Shown piece by piece: positions 1-6,586 of a stretch of DNA of 10,829 bases (positions are counted from its first letter, which is position 1; the number at the start of each line of letters is the position of its first letter). The notes beneath the pieces were generated by a model. It made no database searches and had not been told where the DNA came from. It saw only the letters and a list, made by a program, of their open reading frames with translations. The translations under genes were made by a program, and so were the position numbers. Source of the DNA: Clostridiales bacterium UBA8960 (lineage in GTDB: Bacteria > Bacillota > Clostridia > Peptostreptococcales > Acidaminobacteraceae). The stretch spans positions 2,226 through 13,054 of the forward strand of contig DMYC01000318.1 in NCBI GenBank assembly GCA_003482695.1, read 5' to 3'.

Positions 1-243
1 GAAATCGAATTAAACAAACAAAATGAAGAAATCGCAGAACAAAGACGTAGTCAAGTGGGTACGGGTGATAGAAGCGCTAAAATCAGAACTTACAATTTTC
101 CACAAGCTCGAATCACCGATCATAGAGTGCCGATTACGATTTACAAACTCGATAGTTATATGGAAGGCGAAATCGACGACATGATCGAGGAGCTTTCAAC
201 ATTCTTCCAAACAGAAGCGTTAAAAGCGCTTGATGAAGTATAA
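1..243 (+). CDS. prfA: Peptide chain release factor 1 (RF1), C-terminal part
   Basis: The reading frame is open from the left edge and ends at TAA 241-243, giving the last 80 residues of a protein usually about 355-360 long. The start and the GGQ peptidyl-hydrolysis loop lie outside the window. The visible part has the strongly conserved class-I release factor stretch [11 protein letters not shown] followed by [16 protein letters not shown] and the [16 protein letters not shown] tail. RF1 recognises UAA and UAG on the ribosome and releases the finished peptide. RF1 rather than RF2 is favoured by the TDHR..I.IYKLD tail and by the prfA-tsaC neighbourhood common in Bacillota. The prmC methyltransferase gene that often follows prfA is not present here; an antiporter follows instead. 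The call is firm, though RF1/RF2 is decided from the C-terminus only. Confidence 0.93.
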   Translation, partial: EIELNKQNEEIAEQRRSQVGTGDRSAKIRTYNFPQARITDHRVPITIYKLDSYMEGEIDDMIEELSTFFQTEALKALDEV

Positions 244-249
244 ACCCTC

Positions 250-277
250 TTGACTTTATAAATTAGAGGGGTATACT
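250..277 (+). promoter_or_regulatory. Sigma-A-type promoter of the antiporter gene
   Basis: The -35 box TTGACT (250-255) and the -10 box TATACT (272-277) are 16 bases apart and each differs from consensus by one base. The predicted start point is near 284. It begins right after the prfA stop, so the antiporter is probably transcribed independently of prfA. An inverted repeat, CCCTCT (245-250) and AGAGGG (265-270), brackets the spacer and could be an operator. Confidence 0.72.
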
Positions 278-282
278 GATTC

Positions 283-314
283 AGTGGTGACTCATTTGAA
301 AGCTTGTCACTACT
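283..314 (+). promoter_or_regulatory. Stem-loop in the 5' leader of the antiporter mRNA
   Basis: AGTGGTGAC (283-291) pairs with GTCACTACT (306-314): nine pairs including one G-U, with a 14-base loop. It would sit at the very 5' end of the transcript from the 250-277 promoter and ends just before the GGGGG ribosome binding site (316-320). No T-tract follows, so it is not a terminator. It may be an mRNA-stabilising hairpin, a regulator-binding dyad or chance; the sequence does not decide. Confidence 0.5.
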
Positions 315-326
315 TGGGGGCTTATT

Positions 327-1493
327 ATGGAAACGAATCATCATTTTCTAATTCAACTCGCACTGATCCTTGCAGTTGCACATGGAGCTGGCTATATTAG
401 TGTGAAACTTAAACAACCTGCTGTTTTAGGACAGATCATAGCAGGCGTGATTCTCGGCATCGGCTTATTACAAAAAACAGAGATGATAGAAATCTTTGCT
501 CAGATAGGCGTCGTTTTACTGATGTTCGTCGCAGGACTTGAAACGGACGTTGAAGAGTTGGTCAGATCGATCAAGTCGTCATCGCTCATCGCGACAGGTG
601 GCGTCATCTTACCTGCTGGTCTCGTGTTCATCAGCATTATGCTCATATTTCCTAATCAGGATGCGGCTTCGGCCATATTCTTGGGAATCGTCACGACTGC
701 GACATCTGTCAGTATATCTGTTCAGACTTTAAGAGAAATCAACCGTTTAAAATCGAAGCAGGGTGTCATGATTATGGGCGCCGCTATCATAGATGACGTC
801 GTGGGCATCATACTATTGACCCTTTTGATCGGCATTGTTAGACCAGGGATGTCAAGTTCTGTGCAAATGGTTTTGCTTGAAGTGGTCGCGCTGTTTGCGA
901 TTATCTGTGTGGTCGGATTCATCGCATTAAAAGTGATTAAGTTTTTTGAAAAAAAATATGATATAAATGAAAAAGTGATTATATCTGCACTTATTATATG
1001 TTTCGCCCTTGCGTTTGTTTCTGAAGAGTTTGGCGTAGCAGCGATTACAGGCGCATATTTTGCAGGTGTCATATTTTCTATGACGAGCCATAAGCATCGC
1101 GTGTCGCATGAAATCAATCGATTATCCGAAATTTTATTTACACCGGTATTTTTCATTTCAATTGGTCTTGATATTGATTTAATGGCTGCACTTAACGCAG
1201 TAGGTATCGGCTCTCTGCTTATCATATTCGGTTCAATCGGCAAAGTCGTCGGTTGTGGACTTGGTGCGCGTGTATCTGGCTTTAGTTCAGTGCATTCACT
1301 ACAAATCGGTATCGGAATGGTGCCCAGGGCTGAGGTGGCGATCATCGTTGCAAGCTTAGGCCTTAGAATGTCGATATTGACTGAAGCGCATATGGCGGCT
1401 ACCATTTTAATGGTACTTGTTACAACACTTATAACGCCTTCTCTTTTAAAATGGTCATTTAATCGTGAGACATTGGTGAGGGAGACCACTTGA
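327..1493 (+). CDS. CPA2-family Na+(K+)/H+ antiporter, NapA/GerN type
   Basis: This 388-residue protein is hydrophobic almost throughout (about 12-13 membrane helices) and is a monovalent cation/proton antiporter of the CPA2 family. Landmarks in order are KQPAVLGQIIAGVILG (about 29-44), the unwound-helix motif TTATS (about 123-127), the ion-binding pair IDD with Asp156-Asp157, ITGAYFAG (240-247), FTPVFFISIGLDID (271-284), Lys306 in IGKVVG, and GMVPRAEVA (330-338). The Asp-Asp pair and the lysine match the arrangement of bacterial NapA, where they mark an electrogenic Na+/H+ exchanger. The length also fits NapA/GerN (about 380-390), and there is no C-terminal TrkA-N/RCK domain as in KefB/KefC. 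The start is ATG 327 behind GGGGG (316-320), a rather weak ribosome binding site. It has its own promoter and a terminator-like hairpin. Na+ versus K+ preference cannot be read with certainty. Confidence 0.88.
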   Translation: METNHHFLIQLALILAVAHGAGYISVKLKQPAVLGQIIAGVILGIGLLQKTEMIEIFAQIGVVLLMFVAGLETDVEELVRSIKSSSLIATGGVILPAGLVFISIMLIFPNQDAASAIFLGIVTTATSVSISVQTLREINRLKSKQGVMIMGAAIIDDVVGIILLTLLIGIVRPGMSSSVQMVLLEVVALFAIICVVGFIALKVIKFFEKKYDINEKVIISALIICFALAFVSEEFGVAAITGAYFAGVIFSMTSHKHRVSHEINRLSEILFTPVFFISIGLDIDLMAALNAVGIGSLLIIFGSIGKVVGCGLGARVSGFSSVHSLQIGIGMVPRAEVAIIVASLGLRMSILTEAHMAATILMVLVTTLITPSLLKWSFNRETLVRETT

Positions 1494-1512
1494 CGCATAT
1501 GAATTGAGACAC

Positions 1513-1555
1513 AAAGCTCGAAATGGACAGGTATTCTGTTATTCGAGCTTTTATT
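1513..1555 (+). terminator. Probable intrinsic terminator of the antiporter gene
   Basis: AAAGCTCGAA (1513-1522) pairs perfectly over ten bases with TTCGAGCTTT (1542-1551). Inside the loop ACAG (1527-1530) can pair with CTGT (1536-1539), making an extended hairpin. It is followed by a short, interrupted T-rich run (TTTTATTA). It lies 19 bases after the antiporter stop, as expected for a terminator, but the T-tract is modest, so read-through into tsaC is likely. Confidence 0.6.
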
Positions 1556-1576
1556 ATGAAACGTTTTGAGGTTGAC

Positions 1577-2689
1577 ATGAAAAAAAATACATTAATCGTG
1601 AAAATTGAAAAAGGTCATTACGATGACGAAGTGGCGTTGGTTAAACTTTTGGAACGACCAGCCCGTTTTTTAAGTGAAAATGGTACAGTGGCTTTTCCGA
1701 CTGAAACCGTGTATGGCCTAGGTGCAAATGCACTTGATGATCATGCCATTTCGCAGATTTATGAGGCTAAAGGGAGACCATCTGACAATCCATTGATCGT
1801 ACACATTGCAAGTGTCGATATGCTGGAGATGCTTGCCGAGGAAGTGATGCCTTATGCACGCATTTTGATGGACGCACTTTGGCCAGGACCCATCACGTTT
1901 GTGTTCAAAAAAAGACCGGAAATTTCAAGTAAAGTTTCTGGCGGTTTGGACACGATAGCGGTTAGAATGCCAAGCCATAGACTTGCGCTTCTGCTAATCG
2001 AATTATCGGGAAAACCGATCGCTGCGCCTTCGGCCAATATTTCTGGAAGACCGAGTCCTACTTCAAGCCGTTATGTCGTCGAAGATTTAGATGGCAGAGT
2101 GGATTGTATTGTAGAGGGCGGAGATACAGAAGTTGGTCTTGAATCCACGGTTCTCGATGTGACAGGGCCTTATCCTGTCGTGCTTAGACCAGGTAAGATT
2201 ACAGTGGAACAAATCATCGATTTGGTTGGACGCTGTGAGATAGACGAAGCCATTATTGGTGATTCGATCGATGATTCAGGCTCGGCAAAATCGCCTGGAA
2301 TGAAATACAAGCACTATGCACCGGAAGCGGATGTACGCGTTTATATTGGCACAACAACGGATGTGATCAAGACATTTTATGAAACGGCGTTAGCCATCGT
2401 AGTGGGTCAAGAAAAAAAAGTGGGCATCATGACGTTTGTTGAGGATGCTGAAGTACTGACGAAATTGTTTGCCCATCACCCCGCTGAGGCTGAGAAAATC
2501 GAGATTTTAACGGTTGGCTCCGCAAAGGATTGGCAAGAGTACGGCAAAGTTTTATTTGATCGGCTTAGGAAATTTGATGAGCGACGTTGTGATCAAGTAA
2601 TGGTGCGTGGTGTAGAAGAAATAGGGCTGGGAAGGGCGATTATGAATCGACTTAAAAAGGCTTCAGATGGTAAAGTAACGAGAATTTAA
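1577..2689 (+). CDS. tsaC: Threonylcarbamoyl-AMP synthase (TsaC2/Sua5/YwlC)
   Basis: The enzyme makes threonylcarbamoyl-AMP from threonine, bicarbonate and ATP, the first step of the t6A37 modification of ANN-decoding tRNAs. The protein has 370 residues. The YrdC fold carries FPTETVYGLG (about 40-49), KGRPSDNPLIVH (about 65-76), WPGPIT (about 102-107), RMPSH (about 130-134), PSANISG (about 151-157), ESTVLD (about 189-194) and LRPGKIT. The SPGMKYKHYAPEA linker (about 239-251) then leads into the C-terminal Sua5 domain ending in GLGRAIMNRL. It is thus the long Sua5/YwlC form, not the short TsaC. ATG 1577 is chosen because GAGG (1568-1571) sits five bases upstream. The in-frame ATGs at 1523 and 1556 lack a ribosome binding site, and 1523 lies inside the hairpin loop. 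No clear promoter of its own is seen, so it may depend on read-through. Confidence 0.95.
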   Translation: MKKNTLIVKIEKGHYDDEVALVKLLERPARFLSENGTVAFPTETVYGLGANALDDHAISQIYEAKGRPSDNPLIVHIASVDMLEMLAEEVMPYARILMDALWPGPITFVFKKRPEISSKVSGGLDTIAVRMPSHRLALLLIELSGKPIAAPSANISGRPSPTSSRYVVEDLDGRVDCIVEGGDTEVGLESTVLDVTGPYPVVLRPGKITVEQIIDLVGRCEIDEAIIGDSIDDSGSAKSPGMKYKHYAPEADVRVYIGTTTDVIKTFYETALAIVVGQEKKVGIMTFVEDAEVLTKLFAHHPAEAEKIEILTVGSAKDWQEYGKVLFDRLRKFDERRCDQVMVRGVEEIGLGRAIMNRLKKASDGKVTRI

Positions 2690-2690
2690 T

Positions 2691-2719
2691 TTGATTTTTA
2701 CGGTTTAAAAATTTATAAT
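2691..2719 (+). promoter_or_regulatory. Sigma-A-type promoter of the rpiB-upp-tagO unit
   Basis: TTGATT (2691-2696) and a perfect TATAAT (2714-2719) are separated by exactly 17 bases, directly after the tsaC stop. Transcription would begin near 2726, giving a leader of about 30 bases before rpiB with AAGGAGG at 2743-2749. Confidence 0.8.
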
Positions 2720-2755
2720 GGATAGGGAAATTTAACTAAATTAAGGAGGTTGCTA

Positions 2756-3202
2756 ATGAGAATAGCAGTGGGCTCGGACCATGGCGGATTCAATCTAAGA
2801 CTTGCCATTAAGGCACATTTGATCGAGAGAGGCTATGAGGTAGTGGATTTCGGCTGTGAGAACAAGGATTCTGTGGATTACCCGGATTATGCACTCAAAG
2901 TCGCCAGCGCCATCACATCAGGGGATTGCGAACTAGGTGTACTGGTTTGCGGGACAGGGCTCGGTATTTCTATAGCAGCTAATAAAGTAAAAGGCATCAT
3001 CGCAGCACCGGTAAGTGATACGTTTAGCGCGGAGATGGCGAGAAAGCACAACAACGCAAACATCCTCGCTTTGGGCGAGCGCGTGGTTGGAGAAGGTCTG
3101 GCACTCAAGATAGTCGATTCGTTTTTCGATGCGACTTTTGAAGGCGGTCGTCATGCAGGACGTGTAGACAAAATCAAGATGATTGAATTAAATAACTTAT
3201 AA
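2756..3202 (+). CDS. rpiB: Ribose-5-phosphate isomerase B (RpiB/LacAB family)
   Basis: It interconverts ribose 5-phosphate and ribulose 5-phosphate in the pentose phosphate pathway, supplying ribose 5-phosphate for PRPP. The 148-residue length is typical. Visible motifs are SDHGG (7-11), the catalytic-loop [14 protein letters not shown] (64-77) with Cys65 in the position of the general base, [14 protein letters not shown] (96-109) with His98-Asn99, and a C-terminal GGRHAGR (130-136) with phosphate-binding arginines. ATG 2756 is used because AAGGAGG (2743-2749) is six bases upstream. An in-frame TTG at 2750 overlaps that site and is rejected. Some RpiB relatives act on allose 6-phosphate or galactose 6-phosphate. 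Placement before upp, which consumes PRPP, favours the ribose isomerase. It is first in an operon with upp, with only 10 bases between the two. Confidence 0.94.
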   Translation: MRIAVGSDHGGFNLRLAIKAHLIERGYEVVDFGCENKDSVDYPDYALKVASAITSGDCELGVLVCGTGLGISIAANKVKGIIAAPVSDTFSAEMARKHNNANILALGERVVGEGLALKIVDSFFDATFEGGRHAGRVDKIKMIELNNL

Positions 3203-3212
3203 GGAGAGCGAG

Positions 3213-3842
3213 ATGAGCAAAGTATTTGAAATGAATCACCCACTTATACAACACAAGTTGAGCCTAATCAGGGATAAGGATACAGGTGCAAAGGAATTTA
3301 GAGAACTCGTAAAAGAAGTCTCTATGCTTTTGGCTTACGAAGTGACTAGAGATTTGCCACTTGAAGAAGTGGAAATCGAAACGCCGATCTGTATGGCGAA
3401 AACTAAGATGCTTGCTGGTAGAAAACTCGGCATTATTCCGATACTCAGAGCAGGCCTCGGCATGGTTGACGGTTTCCTTAACCTTTTACCGGCCGCGAAA
3501 GTTGGTCACGTAGGTTTATATAGAGACCCTGAAACACTTGAACCAGTGGAGTATTACTGTAAACTTCCTACAGATATCAACGAGAGAGATTTAATCGTGG
3601 TTGACCCGATGCTCGCAACTGGAGGTTCAGCAAGTGCTGCGATTCAGTTTCTTAAAGACCGTGGCGCAACAAGCATCAAGTTCGTTTGCTTGATCGGTTG
3701 TCCAGAAGGCGTTTCCGCTGTTCAAAAGGCTCATCCTGATGTGGACATCTACATCGCGGCAATAGATGAAAAACTCAACGATCACGCGTATATCGTGCCT
3801 GGACTTGGCGACGCTGGAGACCGTTTATTTGGAACAAAATAG
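3213..3842 (+). CDS. upp: Uracil phosphoribosyltransferase
   Basis: This cytosolic enzyme salvages uracil with PRPP to give UMP. The 209-residue length is exactly the usual bacterial size. Motifs are [10 protein letters not shown] (75-84), [19 protein letters not shown] (about 101-119), the PRPP-binding loop [11 protein letters not shown] (130-140) and the uracil-binding tail [12 protein letters not shown] (193-204). The start ATG 3213 follows AAGGAG (3201-3206), which overlaps the rpiB stop codon, so the two genes are transcribed together and possibly coupled in translation. In many Bacillota upp likewise lies near the atp operon. glyA and a dCMP deaminase gene, often found next to upp in relatives, are missing here. 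Confidence 0.97.
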   Translation: MSKVFEMNHPLIQHKLSLIRDKDTGAKEFRELVKEVSMLLAYEVTRDLPLEEVEIETPICMAKTKMLAGRKLGIIPILRAGLGMVDGFLNLLPAAKVGHVGLYRDPETLEPVEYYCKLPTDINERDLIVVDPMLATGGSASAAIQFLKDRGATSIKFVCLIGCPEGVSAVQKAHPDVDIYIAAIDEKLNDHAYIVPGLGDAGDRLFGTK

Positions 3843-3858
3843 ATATTGAGGTGTACAC

Positions 3859-4884
3859 ATGTATATACCAGCAATTATTGCAGGTTTGATCAGCTTCATA
3901 ATGACACCACTTGTCATCCGAATCGCGCATAGATTTGGAGCGATTGATGTGCCTAAAGACGACAGGCGCATGCACAAAAAGCCCATGCCTTTATGGGGTG
4001 GTATCGCCATATTTACCGGATTCTTTGTCAGCATGTTCTTATTTTCAAATATCGCGACGGGTAAATTAATCGGGCTGTTCATCGCTTCAATCGTCGTATT
4101 GGTGACAGGAATGATAGATGATGTCAAACCCCTTGGTGCGAAGAGCAAACTGTTGATGCAGATTATTGCTGCTGTTATACTTGTGAAATCCGGTTTTGAA
4201 ATCAACTATTTTTCAGACTTCTTCGGTGATTCTGGTTATATTTATTTAGCCAATTTTGCGCTTCCGATCTCGGTGATATGGATCGTGGGTGTGACAAATA
4301 CGGTGAACCTAATCGATGGCCTTGATGGTTTGGCAGCCGGTATTTCTGCGATTGCAGCAGTGACACTGAGTTACATCGCCATCATCAATTATCGATATGA
4401 CGCAGCGCTTATTACACTTATTCTTGCAGGAAGTTCAATTGGATTTTTGCCTTACAATTTCAATCCGGCGAAAATTTTCATGGGCGATGCAGGCGCACTC
4501 TTTTTAGGTCTGGTCTTAGCGGCCATTTCGGTCGAAGGCGCACTCAAAGGTGCAACAGCGATTACAGTCGTTGTGCCAATATTGGCGCTTGGTGTACCGA
4601 TTTTCGATACGGCATTTGCGATTTTAAGACGGCTTATCAATAAAAGACCAATCATGGAAGCGGATAAAGGGCATCTTCATCATCGCCTGATGTCCATCGG
4701 CTTTGGGCATAAAAAAACAGTCCTTTCGATGTACCTGATCAGCGCTTTGCTGGGTGCAGGTGCAATAGCACTACTCAAACAGAACTGGATACATGCACTC
4801 GTTTTACTTGTGCTTGTCGGGGTGGTTGTCTTTATACCGGTTAACCGTTCTTTGTTGATTCAGAAAAAAGACAATTTAGAATAA
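3859..4884 (+). CDS. tagO: Undecaprenyl-phosphate GlcNAc-1-phosphate transferase (TagO/WecA family)
   Basis: This membrane enzyme transfers GlcNAc-1-phosphate from UDP-GlcNAc to undecaprenyl phosphate, the first committed step for teichoic-acid-like wall polymers or other lipid-linked glycans. The protein has 341 residues with about ten to eleven hydrophobic helices. Family motifs in order are RRMHKKPMPLWGG (36-48), the Mg2+-binding MIDD (85-88), NLIDGLDGLAAG (150-161), FMGDAGAL (207-214) and the cytoplasmic HLHHR loop (272-276). DKGHLHHRL with no MraY-type signature argues for the TagO/WecA branch and not MraY. ATG 3859 follows GAGGTG (3848-3853). It lies 16 bases after upp and before a strong terminator. 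The neighbouring UDP-GlcNAc 2-epimerase gene supports a GlcNAc/ManNAc linkage unit. The exact polymer is unknown. Confidence 0.92.
   Translation: MYIPAIIAGLISFIMTPLVIRIAHRFGAIDVPKDDRRMHKKPMPLWGGIAIFTGFFVSMFLFSNIATGKLIGLFIASIVVLVTGMIDDVKPLGAKSKLLMQIIAAVILVKSGFEINYFSDFFGDSGYIYLANFALPISVIWIVGVTNTVNLIDGLDGLAAGISAIAAVTLSYIAIINYRYDAALITLILAGSSIGFLPYNFNPAKIFMGDAGALFLGLVLAAISVEGALKGATAITVVVPILALGVPIFDTAFAILRRLINKRPIMEADKGHLHHRLMSIGFGHKKTVLSMYLISALLGAGAIALLKQNWIHALVLLVLVGVVVFIPVNRSLLIQKKDNLE
4855..4882 (+). promoter_or_regulatory. Possible promoter for mnaA inside the tagO 3' end
   Basis: TTGATT (4855-4860) and TAGAAT (4877-4882) are 16 bases apart; the -10 box has one mismatch and the -35 box two. 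A start near 4889 would place the terminator hairpin at the 5' end of the mnaA message. This is the only reasonable promoter-like pair close to mnaA, and it is weak evidence. Confidence 0.35.
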
Positions 4885-4890
4885 ATGAAA

Positions 4891-4917
4891 GAGCCTTCGT
4901 AAACGAAGGCTTTTTTT
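4891..4917 (+). terminator. Intrinsic terminator between tagO and mnaA
   Basis: AGCCTTCG (4892-4899) pairs perfectly with CGAAGGCT (4904-4911) around a TAAA loop, with a possible extra G-U pair at the base, followed by seven Ts (4911-4917). It starts six bases after the tagO stop. The last T is directly next to GGAGG (4918-4922), the mnaA ribosome binding site. Confidence 0.9.
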
Positions 4918-4927
4918 GGAGGTTATT

Positions 4928-6043
4928 ATGATTAAAGTTATGACTTTGTTTGGCACAAGACCTGAAGCAATCAAAATGGCACCACTTGTCAAAGCCTTAG
5001 AAGCAGATTCTGAAATAGAATCCGTCGTCTGTGTGACCGCACAACACAGACAAATGCTCGATCAAGTGCTGACGGTGTTTAAAATTACCCCAGATCATGA
5101 TTTGAACATCATGAAAACGGGTCAAACGTTAAGTGAGATTACATCTCGCGTGCTGTTAAGTGTGGAAGACGTGCTAAAAGCCGAAAAACCGGATCTTGTG
5201 CTCGTTCATGGAGATACGACGACGACGCTTTCTGGCGCACTTGCGGCATTTTATCAGCAAATTCCAGTGGGACATGTGGAAGCGGGCCTTAGAAGTGGCA
5301 ACACGTATAGCCCATATCCAGAAGAGATGAACCGCATGCTGACGACTAGACTCGCTGAAATTCACTTTGCTGCAACAGAGGGCAATGTCGAGAACCTGAT
5401 AAAAGAAGGCGTCGATTCAAAAGCGATTGTTAAGACGGGAAACACTGTAATAGATGCTTTGATGATGGTGATGAGGCAAGATTATGTGTTTGAAAATGAT
5501 GTGTTGAATCAGATTGACTATAATAAGAAGAAAGTGATTCTCGTTACGGCTCACAGAAGAGAAAATCTGGGTGAGCCCATGGAAAACATTTTTGGCGCAA
5601 TCCGAAAAATCGTCGATGATTTTGAGGATGTTTTAGTGATTTTTCCGATTCACATGAATCCTGCTGTGAGACAGATCGCCGACAGACACTTGTCGATGCA
5701 CGAAAGAATCCATATGATCGAACCCCTTGAATACGAAGCGTTTGCAAATTTAATCGGACGAAGCACCCTTATCTTAACGGATTCTGGTGGCATACAGGAA
5801 GAAGCGCCTGCACTCGGTAAACCGGTAGTCGTTTTGAGAACGGAAACGGAAAGGCCCGAAGCTGTTGCAGCTGGCACAGTTGCCATCGCGGGCGTCGACT
5901 TCGGGGCGATATACGACATCACATCAAGTTTGCTGACAGATGCAAAACTTTATTCGAGCATGTCGGAAGCCATCAACCCTTACGGGGATGGAAAAGCATG
6001 CGGGCGCATCGTTGAAGCGATTAAATCTTGGAAAAAGAATTAA
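4928..6043 (+). CDS. mnaA: UDP-N-acetylglucosamine 2-epimerase, non-hydrolysing
   Basis: It reversibly converts UDP-GlcNAc to UDP-ManNAc in the cytosol, feeding teichoic-acid linkage units or ManNAc-containing polysaccharide. It is also called wecB. The 371-residue length is typical. It has the two-domain GT-B-like family motifs: GTRPEAIKMAP (9-19), VHGDTTT (93-99, with Asp96), HVEAGLRSGN (116-125, with Glu118), YPEEMNR (130-136, with Glu132), TAHRREN (207-213, with His209), TDSGGIQEEAP (284-294) and RTETERPEAV (304-313). The residues named correspond to the catalytic or substrate-contact positions of the E. coli enzyme. ATG 4928 is chosen because GGAGG (4918-4922) is five bases upstream; an in-frame TTG at 4916 precedes that site. 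A terminator lies immediately before it, so control by termination and read-through is plausible. Confidence 0.95.
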   Translation: MIKVMTLFGTRPEAIKMAPLVKALEADSEIESVVCVTAQHRQMLDQVLTVFKITPDHDLNIMKTGQTLSEITSRVLLSVEDVLKAEKPDLVLVHGDTTTTLSGALAAFYQQIPVGHVEAGLRSGNTYSPYPEEMNRMLTTRLAEIHFAATEGNVENLIKEGVDSKAIVKTGNTVIDALMMVMRQDYVFENDVLNQIDYNKKKVILVTAHRRENLGEPMENIFGAIRKIVDDFEDVLVIFPIHMNPAVRQIADRHLSMHERIHMIEPLEYEAFANLIGRSTLILTDSGGIQEEAPALGKPVVVLRTETERPEAVAAGTVAIAGVDFGAIYDITSSLLTDAKLYSSMSEAINPYGDGKACGRIVEAIKSWKKN

Positions 6044-6078
6044 TTGATGATTAGGGCTTTATAAACATTGTTAAAATG

Positions 6079-6087
6079 TGATATAAT
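6079..6087 (+). promoter_or_regulatory. Extended -10 promoter of the atp operon, before atpZ
   Basis: A perfect TGATATAAT extended -10 element (TG 6079-6080, TATAAT 6082-6087) lies in the 87-base gap after mnaA. The -35 region is poor; the best match is TTTATA at 6058-6063 with an 18-base spacer, which is what one expects of an extended -10 promoter. The start point would be near 6094. TGGTATTTT (6091-6099) is a weaker overlapping alternative. Confidence 0.7.
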
Positions 6088-6130
6088 TAGTGGTATTTTT
6101 CATATATTCAAACAACTTTGAGGTGGGAAT

Positions 6131-6442
6131 ATGTCAACTTGGAAAAAGTCCAATAAAAGCATATTACAGAATTTGGCACTCATTTCCCAGGTGGGAATCA
6201 TGATGCTTGTCCCGATTTTTGGCGGGGTTCTGTTTGGCGCTTTTTTGGATCGTTTTTTTGGGACAAGTGGCATATTCCTTATTATTTTTGTATTGCTCGG
6301 TGTAGGTTCCTCGTTTAGGAACCTCTATGTTCTGTCGATGCAAAAGAGTCGGGAGTATCAAAAGGGCGAATCGCCATCCACCTATGTGAATAAATATACG
6401 AAGGAACAAGAAGAGATTCAAAAAAAAACAAAGAATGATTAG
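6131..6442 (+). CDS. atpZ: AtpZ/AtpI-like small F0F1-ATPase assembly or ion-transport protein
   Basis: This 103-residue protein has two membrane helices (about 19-40 and 46-67) joined by a short loop, GVLFGAFLDRFFGTSG, and a charged, Lys/Glu-rich cytoplasmic tail. This is the pattern of the AtpZ family encoded at the head of many bacterial atp operons. In Bacillus pseudofirmus AtpZ, with AtpI, is reported to help with Mg2+/Ca2+ uptake and with ATP synthase assembly or stability. The start ATG 6131 has GAGGTGGG (6120-6127) upstream. A perfect 8-base hairpin lies within the gene (6304-6324). A 144-base gap with its own promoter separates it from atpI, so it can be expressed differently from the enzyme subunits. 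The family call is good; the precise function is inferred. Confidence 0.75.
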   Translation: MSTWKKSNKSILQNLALISQVGIMMLVPIFGGVLFGAFLDRFFGTSGIFLIIFVLLGVGSSFRNLYVLSMQKSREYQKGESPSTYVNKYTKEQEEIQKKTKND

Positions 6443-6527
6443 GATTACTGAGGCATACAAAAAATTATGGCCGCATAAATATAGAAAAAATCGCCTGAAA
6501 ATTCCACGTTTTCTGCAAAATAAATAA

Positions 6528-6556
6528 TTAACAAAGTGTAACATAAGTGGTATAAT
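6528..6556 (+). promoter_or_regulatory. Strong internal atp promoter, before atpI
   Basis: TTAACA (6528-6533, one mismatch) and a perfect TATAAT (6551-6556) are exactly 17 bases apart, and TGG precedes the -10 box, making it also extended. The predicted start is near 6563. It is the best-looking promoter in the window. The 144-base gap (6443-6586) between atpZ and atpI holds this promoter and only weak short dyads, with no clear terminator. Confidence 0.8.
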
Positions 6557-6586
6557 TATAAACATGAGTAAACTAAGGTGGTAAAG

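Noticed and set aside
245..270. CCCTCT/AGAGGG inverted repeat as a prfA terminator
   Set aside because: The stem is only six bases with a 14-base loop and no T-tract follows. It overlaps a good promoter, so an operator is more likely than a terminator.
722..1498. Long minus-strand open frame (258 codons) opposite the antiporter gene
   Set aside because: It is fully antisense to a gene with clear CPA2 motifs, its translation resembles no family I recognise, and it has no visible ribosome binding site. It is a codon-bias shadow.
1523..1576. Upstream extension of tsaC beginning at ATG 1523 or 1556
   Set aside because: Neither ATG has a ribosome binding site, 1523 lies in the loop of the hairpin, and the extra residues are not part of the YrdC domain. 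ATG 1577 has GAGG at the right distance.
1572..1596. TTGACA at 1572-1577 as a promoter -35 box
   Set aside because: No TATAAT-like box lies 15-19 bases downstream, and the position is at the tsaC start codon.
2750..2755. TTG start for rpiB two codons upstream
   Set aside because: It sits directly behind AAGGAGG with no spacer. ATG 2756 is correctly spaced and begins the conserved [11 protein letters not shown].
6189..6202. A second copy of AGGTGGGAAT followed by ATG inside atpZ (the first copy, 6121-6130, is the real start region)
   Set aside because: The ten-base repeat is intriguing, but it encodes part of the first membrane helix. A start at 6200 would cut that helix, so an internal start is unlikely and the repeat is probably chance.
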